Shown: one piece after another, positions 1 through 10,943 of the stretch
Position numbering within the stretch: the first letter of the stretch is position 1
Layout of the letters: each line of letters starts with the position of its first letter
Origin: Deinandra increscens subsp. villosa
Taxonomy: Eukaryota; Streptophyta; Magnoliopsida; Asterales; Asteraceae
Direction: 5' to 3'
DNA: 64,000 nucleotides
Assembly: GCA_039602395.1 (NCBI GenBank)
Contig: JBCNJP010000019.1
Coordinates: 6,588,997 to 6,652,996, forward strand
Program-made: the position numbers and the translations under genes
The notes under the pieces: generated by a model
What the model was told of the DNA's origin: nothing
What the model saw: the letters and a program-made list of their open reading frames with translations, nothing else
The model's database searches: none

Positions 1-556
1 GACTTCATTTTTAATCACTTTTCAAGTGGTGGTATTCAAATTTCAAATGATATGGATTTAATTTTCTGTAAGTAGAAGTTAGATTGGTGGTGTTAGAAAA
101 GTTAAAAATAATATTACCATTAAGAAAACGCCTCTCACATATTTTAATATCACCGAGGGCGAACACCTATTTTTAGAAATTGACTAGCAATGTGACATTA
201 GTATCAAGTGTTAAGGTATGTTATCGATTTTATTCCTGAACTCTAAGGGGGGGGGGGGGGGGCGGTATGGGCTAGGTTACCGCTAGGCGGCTCCTTGCCT
301 GCCACGCGGTTCCAGCCGGCAACCATACCGGGTCACCCGGTTCATGTCCACGGCTCCGCAATTTGGTGCTGGGGCGGTTTCTTCGAGCAGGGTCGAGCCG
401 GGCAAATATGGCCGTTTTTTTTTTACCGTTGAGAGCCAACGTCTCTTTTTTTTTTTTTTTTATTTATTTCACTATATATACACAACCAAACATTTTATAA
501 AACACACATCATACTCTCATTTCATCTCCAAAACTCTTTACCAAAAAAATTATAAA

Positions 557-1870
557 ATGAGTCTTTACGATGAAGAAGACATTTTTCCACCACCCGAAAT
601 TCCGACTTCGTCGTCAAGCAGTTCCGAAGGTTCGTACGAGGATGCGATGCAGTATTTTAACTTATGTCTTAACGTCATCGAACAAGACGAACAAGAAGAA
701 GAAGAGGTTTCCGCTCCTAAACGGATGAGACGTATATACCGTGACCGTAAAAACGGTCACCAACGATTGGTGGAGCTTTATTTCGCCGAAAATCCCCGTT
801 AGCACGAGGGGATTTTTAAAGACCGATTTCGTATGTCTAAACGGCTATTTTTGAAGATTGTTGACGACATCACAAACAACTTTCCGTGGTTCACAACCCG
901 TTTGGACGCGGCGAAGAGAGAAAGTTTCACGCCTTTACAAAAGTGCACGGTGGCTATTCGTCAACTCGCATACGGTAACGTTCCTGACGAATATGATGAA
1001 TCTTTAGATTTTTCTGAAAGAATTGCACGTGAATGCCTATACTATTTTTGTGATGCCTTAATTAAGCTTTACAAAGATGAATTTTTGCGTGCACCAACTA
1101 GCCACGATATCACTCTTTTATATAATGCCCATTTAGAAAAGCATGGTCTTCCGGGTATGATAGGTAGTATCGATTGTACCCATTGGGAGTGGAGAAACTG
1201 CCCTACAAAGTATAGGGCACAATATCATCGTGGTGATCATAAAAAACCGACAATTTCACTCGAGGCGGTTGCGTCCCAAGATATGTGGTTTTGGCATGCG
1301 TTCTTTGGTGTTGCAGGTTCAAACAACGACATCAACGTGCTTAATCAGTCGCCTTTGTTCAACAATGAGATGCATGGAGTTGCACCCAGAATGCCATTTG
1401 TTTGCAACGGTCGAGAGTACAAACGTGGGTATTACCTTGCGGATGGCATATATCCCCCATGGTCGGTCTTTGTGAAGGCATTTCCACATCCTTGTGAGAT
1501 TAAAGAGAAGAAGATGAAGAAGATACAAGAGGGGGCTAGAAAAGACGTGGAAAGGGCGTTTGGTCGGTTAAAAGAAAAGTGGGCGATAGTTGATCGGAAG
1601 GGTTGTCCAGTGAAGAAATCTCGTATGGAGAACATTATGTACGCTCTCGTCATTCTACACAACATGACTCTCAAAGACGATGGACTTGCTATATCACCGG
1701 TCCACATTCGAGATCCGCCAGTTAACCGGGTTTATGACCCGAATGTCATTTTCGAATTGCGAGATAGTGAGACGCATTTTAAACTGAGATTCGATATCAC
1801 CGAGCACATCCAAAACACAATGGAAGTGTTTTTAACCGAAGAGGAGGTGAACGCAAATCCTCAGTCCTAG
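557..1870 (+). pseudogene. Harbinger DDE transposase with one in-frame amber stop
   Basis: The frame opens at the ATG at 557 and runs to the TAG at 1868-1870. A TAG at 800-802 (codon 82) interrupts it. The intact relative at 37408 has a tyrosine codon (TAC) at the aligned position, so a single TAC-to-TAG change is the likeliest lesion. Downstream, an ATG at 833 opens 345 residues with the DDE nuclease core of plant Harbinger transposases (plant transposon protein / HARBI1-like): the first Asp in GSIDCTHW (D114 from 833), the second in YYLADGIYP (D204), and Glu in DVERAFG (E240), with 35 residues between the last two. The N-terminus is acidic with a serine run. A TATA-like tract and short 5' leader precede 557. 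Reinitiation at 833 would give a protein lacking about 92 N-terminal residues; whether that works is unknown. Confidence 0.88.
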
Positions 1871-2012
1871 ATTTGTATTTTTTTTTTTAATAAAGGTTGT
1901 ATTTTTTTTTAATGAATGTTGTTGTTGTAATTTTATTTTTATTTTAATGAATAATGTTTACTTTTATTATTATTGATTATTTATTAAAAGTGTTTAATTT
2001 AAAAAAAAAAAG

Positions 2013-2291
2013 AGCATGGCTTCAATAAGCCATACCATGTGGTGTGGCTTCAAAGTGGTCCAAATTGTTGCATTTTGAGTTGGCATGCTATGATTGGTTG
2101 GGGAGCATGGCTCCTTGAAGCCACAAGGCAACCATACCCCCTCCCCTAAGGGGAGGGGGTATGGTTGTGGCATGGCTTGGAGAAGCCATGCTCACCAACC
2201 AATCATCATCCGCCATGTCAAATTTGGTGTTTTTGAAGCCATGCCAAGCCACACCACATGGTATGGTTGTGGTGTGGCTTGGAGAAGCCAC
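2013..2291. repeat. Palindromic pair of Harbinger-type element ends joined through TAA
   Basis: This segment is an imperfect palindrome of about 280 bp centred on TAA at 2147-2149. The centre reads ATACCCCCTCCCC, TAA, GGGGAGGGGGTATGG, that is, two Harbinger-style termini facing each other across one target-site-like TAA. The arms carry matching pieces (GGTTGGGGAGCATGGCT against AGCCATGCTCACCAACC, and CCATACCATGTGGTGTGGCTT near both outer edges). It lies between the transposase frame and the minus-strand ORF start of the surrounding element. It may be two MITEs inserted at the same TAA, or a junction made by end-to-end joining. Short ORFs across it on both strands are by-products of the palindrome. 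Confidence 0.7.
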
Positions 2292-2339
2292 CGAAAATTT
2301 TGTTTTTTTTTTTAACAACTTTTAATAAACAACTTTTAT

Positions 2340-2442
2340 AAAAATAAAAAAACAAACCGCTAATAACCTTCGGTTTGTATTTTTTGGTGGAAGCGGTGGA
2401 TTTTTTCGTGGTAGCGGGTGATTTTTTCTTTGATCGATCCAT
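2340..2442 (-). pseudogene. Possible start of the Harbinger accessory ORF (ORF1), truncated
   Basis: On the minus strand an ATG at 2442 opens a lysine- and threonine-rich segment beginning MDRSKKKSPATTKKSTAST. It then runs into low-complexity A/T-derived residues. Upstream on the same strand are a pyrimidine-rich leader with repeated 'cacctatcttctacct' motifs and a TATA-like 'actataaat', resembling the leader of the transposase at the other end. Many plant Harbinger elements carry a second ORF (Myb/SANT-like), and the position and opposite orientation fit that. The rest of the frame is missing, probably displaced by the palindromic insertion. No Myb-like helix is visible, so identity is inferred from context only. 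Confidence 0.3.
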
Positions 2443-2850
2443 GAGTAATATTTTAGAAATTATGTGAAAGAGGTAGAAGATAGGTGAAAGAGGTAGAAGA
2501 TATGTGTGAAGAAGATGGGTGTAAAAATGGGGTAGATTTATAGTTGTAAATTGGTAAAAAAGAAAAAAAAATAGCCGTTGGGCAGCCAACGGTAAAAAAA
2601 AACGTTCGAATGGTGCGGCTCTCGGTGGCTTGGAGGAACCGGCGAAGAAGCAAAATGGGAGCCGTGGGAGGGCAACCGCTTCACGCGGTATCGTTGCCTG
2701 GAGGAGCCAGGCGGCTCCCTTGGAGCCGTGGATGTGGAGCCGGGACGATACCGCCCCCCCCCCCCCTAAAAACCAATTCAGACCGATTAACTAGTCTGGA
2801 ATTCTGTATAAATACTTTTCATAATAGTATTGGTATCAGTATCAACTAGA

Positions 2851-4437
2851 GATCGACCGCGCGTTGCTGCGGTAATTTAAGAAAATATCTGAAAAGTTAT
2901 TAGAATAGCGTATGGCACCTTATTATAAAGGATAACATTCATTAGTAGTAATTCAAAAACATGCTTTGACTTTCTCTTTTAGAGGCAATGACATTAGGAG
3001 TTGTTGTTCACTATTATCTATATGAATTACGTAAGAGCTTGCAATTCCACTAAATAATTTACATTTCTAAATCAATAGGCACAAATAAAATGTCTACTTA
3101 CACGGATCACCTCAAATGTCATTTAACATGGATGATAACAAAAAAAACTAAGGAGAAAGTTACAATAATTAACATGAATGGTAGCAAACCAATAATAAAA
3201 ATGTTCGTCCCTTGTTGAAGTAGCATGTCCGTTCCTCCTTCCTGATTCACAAAACATAAGTAGAATAAAATGTTGATTTCTAAGTGCTCGTAGAAAGCAC
3301 AATAAATTGTTGTCTTATAACCTCTTTCCTGAATCGCAAAACATAAATAGTAGAAGAAATTGAAGCAAATATGTAATTACCTCTTCTACTATTCCCTTTG
3401 ATTACCTGAAACGCCTTTCTAGTAGACTTTGAAACACCAACAGAATACTGGAGAACTGAAATTGTAATCCCAAAGTAAAATAATCCATATGTTAAACAAT
3501 TCATCTAAGAAATGTATAAGTTTGCATATTTGTGCCATCATAAATAGACGATTACACAATATATAAACACATACATATAAAGATTTCAGCTAACTATTTA
3601 GTGGCATACTTTACCTTTGATTTGTTAACCCCTTAAATTTATTTTGAGGAAAGAATATAACATAACAGAAAATCAATGGTTTATTGAAATAAAAATGCAA
3701 ACTACAAAGTTACTACGCAATCATGTAATCCCTAGAGGAATTAAATAAACTAATACCTTTAAAACTGTCATTTAATTAGGAATCCACTAAATTAGGTGAA
3801 TCAACACCACCTTTGAAGTTGAACTGTGAATCTGGGGTAAACATAATGCTGGATATCATAGTTCCATCATACCTTTTTTTTTAAAATGCTAATTCCTCAT
3901 ACTGATATCCAATTAATTTATATTTAGTTTTATAAAATTATAACTTTTAATCAAGCAATCTATAACCCTGCTTCATATTATGAAGTTACCTCATGTGAAT
4001 TACTTGACATACAGATCTTATAAAGATATCACTTTTGAACTAAAATTCGTTACCTGAGATTACAGGTTGTGGTCAAATTAACATGAAATCAAGTAGAAAT
4101 TAAACATAATTAGGCAAGTGGCCTGGATTTTGGTTAAAAAGGAAGGTTTATATATGCAAGGTTCTAAGTTTAAGATTTATATATATGAAAAGTTTCAAAC
4201 TGAAATTCAAAAAGGAAGAATAATGTATATATTTGAACCGTATGTAACAATTCTTTATTTACTAACTAATTATACTAAACATCTTTTAGAATTCGGTATT
4301 TACCCAATTTCAGATGAGCCACTTTCAATTAGATAACATCGATATTATAAGGGCGTATATAGAGTTACAGTAAAAGTAAACTGACAAATCAAGTGTCAAA
4401 GCTAAGGTTTAGATAACCGCGGCAACGCGCGGTTGAT
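2851..4437. repeat. Candidate dispersed element with ACCGCGCGTTGC inverted ends
   Basis: The left edge (2851-2873) contains ACCGCGCGTTGCTGCGGT and the right edge (4416-4436) the inverted form ACCGCGGCAACGCGCGGT, matching at all but one base. The interior is AT-rich and has no convincing coding frame. Each end motif is itself partly palindromic, as in several plant Helitron-like or foldback repeats. No target duplication was found, so the class is open. A related motif (CCCGACGCGTTGCAGC) occurs alone at about 18117. Confidence 0.4.
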
Positions 4438-7400
4438 AACAAATAATCGTTCACATAAAGGAACAAAAAATCAAACCAAATCTGAACAATATACTAACCT
4501 GGTTGATGAAGAGAAAAAGAGCGTGATGAATACATGTGGAGCAAACTCTGTATTTATTTACTTGTTATATTGCTAATAGCCCCAATCATTTTTTCAATCA
4601 TTTTTTCCTTCAATTTCTTTGATGACACTGGGTCTTCACCTGCAAGTATTGATAGTGTTAGTGTGGATGCAAATTAAGATGCATCAAATGATAATGAAGC
4701 AAATATATACTATGTTAAGGAATTGGCCTTTTAAGTAATCATATAAATTACTGATTACATTCAAATATCCAAAATTATGTAGCATGGAGTAACATAAAAG
4801 AGTGAGATCCAATGTTGTTGAAATATAAGTAAGTGGTCAGCAACAGATGGTCATCATTTGAACTTGACGACGTTGTTTGTCTTACATTTAATGACCTCCA
4901 ATCTATCTGAAAGATGCAAATAGAAATATAGGCTATGAATTTAAGCAAGTCAACTAAACAAAAGGATTTACTGTAGATTCATTGTTTTGATTATATGTGC
5001 TGCAGTCTTAAACAAACGGTTATAAAATCATACTCATCTTAGATAATCTAATAAAATTTTACCCATGCTTATGGCTATTGTTACATGTACCTGTTATGAT
5101 GTTCGAGTACTTTCGAGTAGATTTTGGTGCTGGAGTTTTAAAGAACCTCATATGGTTTCAACTACTACTTGTAAGATTTTAAATATTACCTCTTATAATT
5201 TTGGTGTTGTAATATTACCATTAAGGAATATGTCTATATGAATAGTTTCAACTACTACTATGTTAATATAACAATATATTTACATTAGTAAACTTAGGAG
5301 GGGAACAAAATTACCTTTAAGCAACAACTGTTGTAAGGTACTGAAAGTATAAACACCTGCCATAAAAGTGGAAAAAATAAAGTCAATGAGATTAATATGA
5401 TTGTAGTATACTAAAAAATTTTAGTTAGTAGACTTAAGATGTGTTGGCAATTTTAATACCACTTGAAAGTTTTAGTTAATGAATAAATTTGTGACAAACA
5501 AATAATAAGGAAGATAAACACTATGATAAACAGTTTCCGAGTGTATTTGTAAAAATTCACTACTCCAATATGATTCTACAAGTTATTTTCCGATTAAAGT
5601 TCTGAAGACTGACTAAAGACTATTGCTTTGATATAAAGATTAAAATCATCACAATAAAAATGTCAAAACTTTGAACTTTACTATCTTGTTTTCCTGGATT
5701 TCAAGAAAAAGATTTTGTTTTCCTGGATTTCAAGATTTCAGGCAATGCCATGAGAAAATAGGCTATTAAAAGAACTTACAAACAACCCTGTAACAAAAGA
5801 AACCAAAGCGAACAACCACCAAATGCTCCTGCAACCTAACCACGGTGTTAAAATGAGATCATAAAACAACAATTTGATTCCATCTAAATATTCATTGCAC
5901 AAAATAAAAGACAGAAATCGATACATAGTAGTCCTTACTATATTGTTGCTAAGAAATTGCTGCAAGTATCCATCCAGAATACCATGATTCACTATAAGAA
6001 AAAATTGTAACAGACAATATTCAATATTAACCATGTTCAAGCATAACAATCATCAAAACCAAGCATATCAAAACCAATCATATTGACCTAATATCCGGCT
6101 TATAGCAGTGCACTTAAATTTATGTACCAATTATATCACCACACAACAACCAATAAAAACAAAATCCAATATTTTTAAAGCTTTCTTGCTTGTTTTATTA
6201 AAAAGATATCTTTCTTGAAACCCCAATTCCCAGTACCAAAAGGTAATTGGAAAAACCAAAACAACAATTAAGATTTCACCATAACAGGTCTAATGGGAAT
6301 ATGGGATGAAAGTCAAGCCAAGGGCATTTATGTAAGTAGTCAAATAGTTTTGGTTTGTTTATAAATGATAAGTATACAAATGTGAGATGTGTGAATTTGT
6401 CGCATTATCTGATTAAAAAACAGTAATCTAATTAATTCTTATAGATAGCTAAAACCCAAGTGGCTAGATGTATGTAAATGGATGCACAAACTTATACAAT
6501 CACAAGTAAAAGGCATACTAAACTAATAAGCTCTTAGATGACATCAAATCACAACTAATATGCATACCAAAATAATAATTTCATAGATGAAATCAGCTTT
6601 CTATAACATTTTCAGAGCAGCATGGGAGTATATGGAAAAAGGTAATGAAAAGGTTAATTCTGATACGGGCCTAAGTTCACAAACCTAATTCATATAACAT
6701 GAAAATGTACCAGTTAGAAATACTATAATAACCAATACAAACACAGAATACAACCTTAAAGAAACCAACCTTGGAAGAAATAAGACTAAACGCAGCTAGG
6801 GAAAACAAAAAAAAAATTAGTGACATGGCCAGAGAGTAAAAAAGTAGACTAACCCTTAGACATATTCGTCTAGAAACCACAAAGCAATGTCCAAAGAGAT
6901 GCAAACATAAGAAATCAAAATCCTATTAAAATGGAACACATCATTGACGACATAACCTAGTCACATTATGAAAATATGAAAGAACATATATACTAACCTT
7001 AAGAAACACAGTTGCACCAAGATACACAATCTAACCTTAAGAAACACAGTTGCACCAAGATACACAATCTGCACCACATATATTTACTGGTAAACGCGTC
7101 GAAAACTTAACGAATATGTACAATGACAAAGAATGTAAAAACTTAAACTAAACATAGTAACCACATGAAAATTAAGTCTAACAGCATAGAATGTTATATA
7201 ACATACACTGTCTCTTAGACATATAATCTTAGTTACTTGACCAAAAAAACAGAGTTACTATTATTACATAAATAAGACAATAACGATGTGGAAAACAATG
7301 TTAATTAACAACAACATCTCAATTAATTTACATGAGAGTTCAATGTGAGAGCACTAATACAATGAATTATTGATAGGAAATTAGAAAGACATGTGTAAAA

Positions 7401-8490
7401 AAAGTCATCAGGTGGTGTATGGCTTAGAGAAGGCAATTTTGATTTCACTTATAAATGGATCAACTTGGAATGCGTTTTATCTACAATGGGTAATACAAAA
7501 GTAGCTAAAAAGAAAACGTGCCAAAAGTCACAAAAAGTGCATAAAACTTCATAAATCAACGCATCGAAGCAATATGGTTAATCATAACTGGCATGCTAGT
7601 TATATGCTAATTAATGTTTTGGACAGAAAAGCACTTCAGCTTTATTACACAACAGAAATTCACAAAAATTCTTATTCGGGCATTTTATCAAACAGTTCAT
7701 GTGCAATCTCATGTGGCAACTGAGATGGTAATGACATTAACAAAAATACATCCAAATCCTAAAAATTTCAGAAACTAACAGCTCACAGCCATTTCTAGAT
7801 GAACCAAATCCCAATATGCAAGAGCAAAAACAAATTATTAATGCATGAGATAACCAAAATACAACACTAATACCAACGTCATACAAACAACAATGGTCGA
7901 TTTCACCAAAAACATACACACCACTGACAGAGAAAAGGCCTGGACAAACCTCCTAAGGAAACAACCTGCAAACAATGAAAACAATTACTAAACCTAAATG
8001 AAGCAAAACATTGCAGAGAAAATTGAAGAAGAAGCAAAGACCTGAGGAAGAAATGCGTAAAAAGAAACAGAAAATGCTCTTGTTGATCTACTTGTGTTTT
8101 TTTTAGGCTAACACTTAATTTTAAAACTGAATTACATTAGATCTCATGATCCATATAAATATTTTGAAGAGGTACATAATAGAGCATACATAATACATCA
8201 TCCCCAATTCTAGTTTTACAGAAACAATATTAGGGTTCATACACATCAAAATTAAATAACCACTAATTAGGTATACAATAAACCTTGGTGATTAAGGAAC
8301 AGTTTTAGACGTTGTTTTAGCACCTATGTCTTTTGTCACTTTTGCCGCTACTACAAAAATTAACCCCTATTAATACATAAAAAATTCAATCGTTAATATA
8401 AATGAAGAAAGAGATGATTCAATGGTGAACTAAACAAAATAAAAGCGTTAACGATGGAAAATACCAAGCAAGCATTAGATTTGTGAGTAA
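4438..8490 (-). other. AT-rich non-coding stretch with minus-strand exon-like scraps
   Basis: No ORF here resembles a known protein. Several short minus-strand pieces are bounded by acceptor- and donor-like sites: 5315-5356 (42 nt between ...GGCAG and GTAATT, open in frame), a piece near 4905 after TTTCAG, and one near 4645 after TTGCAG. Others follow TTGTTTGCAG near 7972 and TTCCTCAG near 8043. Together with the leader-like sequence at 9786-10260 they could belong to a spliced minus-strand transcript, coding or not, of unknown identity. The evidence is only splice-like motifs, which arise by chance in AT-rich DNA. Confidence 0.25.
6994..7070. repeat. 38-bp direct tandem duplication
   Basis: A 38-bp unit beginning TAACCTTAAGAAACACAG occurs twice in succession with no difference seen. 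It lies in non-coding DNA and looks like a recent local slippage or repair duplication. Confidence 0.8.
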
Positions 8491-9448
8491 GGTGCTGTTT
8501 GTTTTTGCAGACAAAAACTGTCTGCAGTCTGATTTCATCTGATTTCATGTCTGCAGCTGAAGATGTGGTCTGAAGATCTGTAATCTGAAAATATAAGAAT
8601 GTTTGTTTTATTAACTTGACAATGTCTGCAAAAACTGAAAAATATATAACTGTCAAACTTATCTTACTAAATTAAAGTCATTCAACGTTCAAATTATAAT
8701 ATAAATACAATAATAAAACCAAATATCAATAACATAAAAACATAAGTAAAATGGTGGTGGTGGTGGGGTGGTGGTGGTGGTGTGGTGGTGATGGTGGTGT
8801 TGGTGGCGGTAATGGTGGTGGTGGTAATGGTGTGGTGGTAGTGGTGTTGGTGGCGGTGATGGTCGTGGTGGTGGTGGTGTGGTGGTGGTGGTGGTGTGGT
8901 GGTGGTGGTGGTGTGGTGGTGGTGGTGGTGGTGGCGATGGTGGTGTGGTGGTGGCGGTGGTGTTAGTGGTGGTGGCGGCGGGGTGGTGGTGGTGGTGGTG
9001 CGGTGGTGGTCTTAGTGGTGGTGGTGGTGGTGTGGTGGTGGCGGTGGTGGTGGTGGTGGTGGCGATGGTGGTGTGGTGGTGGCGATGGTGGTGGCGGTGG
9101 TGTTAGTGGTGGTGGCGGTGGCGGTGGCGGTGGTGTGGTGGTGGTGGCGGGGTGGTGGTGGTGTCGGTGGTGGTGGTGGTGCGGTGGTGGCGGTGGTGTT
9201 AGTGGTGGTGGTGCGGTGGTGGTGGCGGTGATGGTGGTGCGGTGGTGGCGGTGGTGCGGTGGCGGTGGTGGTGCGGTGGCGATGGTGATGGTGGTGGTGG
9301 TAGCGGTGTGGCGGTGGTGGTGGTGTTGGTGGCGGTGGCGGTGGTGGTGTTGGTGGTGGTGGTGGTGGTGGTGGCGGCGGTGATTGTGGTGGTGGCGGTG
9401 GTGGCGGTGATTGTGGTGGCGGTGGTGGTGGGGTGGTGGTGGTGGCGG

Positions 9449-9483
<35 letters not shown>

Positions 9484-9782
9484 GGTGGCGGTGGCGGTGG
9501 CGGTGGTGGTGGTGGTGGTGGTGGGGTGGTTGTGGTGGTGGTGGTGGTGGTGGTGGGGTGGTGGGGTGGTGGGGTGGTGGGGTGGTGGGTCTTTTGTTTT
9601 TAAGCTTGTGAGTTATAGTGTGAAGATGAAATAAGCAATGTTTATAAGCTTTTTTTTGAAGAGGTTTTAAGCTTAAATAAGATCTTCATAAGAAAAAAAA
9701 CAAACAGTCTTCAAGGCATATGTCTGCGCGCCTGCAGACATAACCTCTCCTGAAGATGTATTAAGCAAAAACAAACAGCACC
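8491..9782. mobile_element. Tourist/Harbinger-like MITE carrying a large GGT array
   Basis: The ends are a perfect 18-bp inverted repeat, GGTGCTGTTTGTTTTTGC, flanked on both sides by TAA (8488-8490 and 9783-9785), the target-site signature of Harbinger/Tourist elements. Subterminal regions share further 'tgtctgcag' words in inverted orientation. No transposase is present. About two thirds of the 1292-bp interior is a GGT-type simple repeat, listed separately. The element sits between two non-coding stretches, just below a leader-like region on the minus strand. Confidence 0.82.
8751..9592. repeat. GGT/GTG-rich simple-repeat array, about 840 bp
   Basis: The plus strand is almost entirely GGT triplets, interrupted by GGC, GAT, TTA and GGG variants. 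The interruptions recur in longer phrases such as 'ggtggcggtggtgttagtggtggt', so the tract has higher-order structure beyond a pure microsatellite. Every forward frame is open as Val, Gly or Trp runs; these are not genes. The G-rich strand has dense GG and GGGG runs, so G-quadruplex formation is plausible. It ends in four copies of 'ggggtggt' near 9553-9590. Confidence 0.95.
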
Positions 9783-9785
9783 TAA

Positions 9786-10260
9786 AAAGAAGCCAACCTC
9801 TTTGAAGTCTTGAACGCTTACCACCGCCCACGTCACCTTCAACTTTAGTTGTCATATAATTGGCTGATTGCCCAAACTCATCTCAGAAAAAGATGATCGG
9901 AAGTTATAGGTTTAGTCGGAGACGATGACTGAAGGTTACAACTGTGAGTTGTAAGGTGAAAACCCAACAGGTGGCCACGAAACGTTAACGGCGGCAGGAA
10001 ACCCAATCAACAAACCCTAAACGGTGACAGATTCATCGTCACAGCAGATTCATGATCCAACACCACTAAATGTTAAGATAAAGAGCCAGCCACCACAGCC
10101 GCCGGATCAGTAAGGAGAGCATGGCGGAGAGGGCGGTCAAGCGGTGGCCGGAGAGAGAGATGTGTGTTTATCTTTTCCGGTTGTATCTCTCTCATCTTCT
10201 CAATCATCGAGCGATAGTGAGAAGAGGACATATGTTTTAGGGTTTAAAGAGAGGAGGTAA
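9786..10260 (-). other. Possible transcript leader on the minus strand
   Basis: This stretch is richer in G+C than its surroundings. Read on the minus strand it begins with pyrimidine-rich sequence (CTCTCTCTCCGGCCACCG, then CCCTCTCCGCCATG) typical of plant 5' leaders. A short minus-strand ORF begins at 9855 (MTTKVEGDVGGGKRSRLQRGW) and runs into the neighbouring MITE. No known product is recognised. It may be the first exon of a gene whose body was disrupted by the MITE, or a non-coding transcript. Confidence 0.25.
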
Positions 10261-10634
10261 TAACCAAAAGAACCTCAAACTTCATCATATTTACAAAAAT
10301 GCCATGGCACAGAAACATAAGTCCCACTTCTCCTTTGTATATATATATAATACCAATCTCATCCCTAAATTGTAACCGTAACTTAATTAAAATGACATTC
10401 AACTTTAACGACATGCATAATCAATTGAAGCGATGAACCAATTATAGTTCAATAACAAGGTTGTGTATTTAAACTAACGTCTTACTGTAAGCAAAAACCA
10501 GTCCAACCCATCAAACCGATCAACATCAAAAGTTGATACCACATAGAGAGAACGAACGCACGCATCAAAAATCAAATCCAAAGGAGGTGCTCTAATATGA
10601 TTGTTGAAATTAGACTTGTTTTAGAGTATACATT

Positions 10635-10778
10635 AACATGATTCACATGTTTTTTTTTTTAACGGCCAACGAATAGAATAAACCCAGATACTTCGTACAG
10701 GGTGACCCAATGGCTAAAGATCACTGCCAGGTGGCCCAACCCAGCCGTACGGAGCCCTTAAACATGATTCACATGTTT
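10635..10778 (-). mobile_element. SINE-like retroposon in reverse orientation with 18-bp target duplication
   Basis: The target duplication AACATGATTCACATGTTT occurs at 10635-10652 and 10761-10778. Between the copies is a short body of about 100 bp that, on the minus strand, ends in CGTTGGCCGTT followed by a poly(A) tail (the poly-T at 10651-10660 on the plus strand). The 3' end resembles that of the neighbouring SINE at 11702-11897 (both end in ATTCGTTGRCCRTT plus A), so the two belong to one family. This copy lacks an obvious B box and may be 5'-truncated. Confidence 0.75.
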
Positions 10779-10943
10779 AATTACGAGAATGTGTAAAAAC
10801 AAACAAGATCTACATAATTCAAAAGACCACCTCAAGTATAATTATTATAGTTTTTCTCTTAATTTTTACAAGAAATGTAATTTTTCAAACACAAATCATT
10901 ATATTAAATACAACTGTTCCGATGACCGGAGAGGCGGTCCGAT

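Larger units (their letters stand above)
247..2766 (+). mobile_element. PIF/Harbinger DNA transposon, full length, transposase disabled
   Basis: The element starts with a run of G followed by CGGTAT and ends with the inverted equivalent, ATACCG followed by a run of C. The trinucleotide TAA flanks it on both sides (244-246 and 2767-2769), which is the 3-bp target duplication expected of PIF/Harbinger elements. Similarity between the ends extends inward about 200 bp to a shared 'ttttaccgttg' stretch, so both ends appear to carry inward-facing promoter-like sequence. Inside are a Harbinger transposase frame on the plus strand and a lysine-rich ORF start on the minus strand, arranged convergently. 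A palindromic pair of related element ends is nested at 2013-2291. Classification is firm; activity is unlikely because the transposase carries a stop codon. Confidence 0.88.

Noticed and set aside
2088..2318. Mirror-image frames on both strands
   Set aside because: They arise from the palindromic element ends; neither has family features.
5738..6049. 103-residue minus-strand hydrophobic frame
   Set aside because: Residues (Phe, Leu, Ile, Tyr) are those of random AT-rich translation; splice-like sites interrupt it and no family is recognisable.
8751..9634. Overlapping plus-strand frames encoding Val/Gly/Trp-rich proteins
   Set aside because: All are translations of the GGT simple repeat in different frames. 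A glycine-rich protein gene would keep one frame and have a start context and non-repeat ends.
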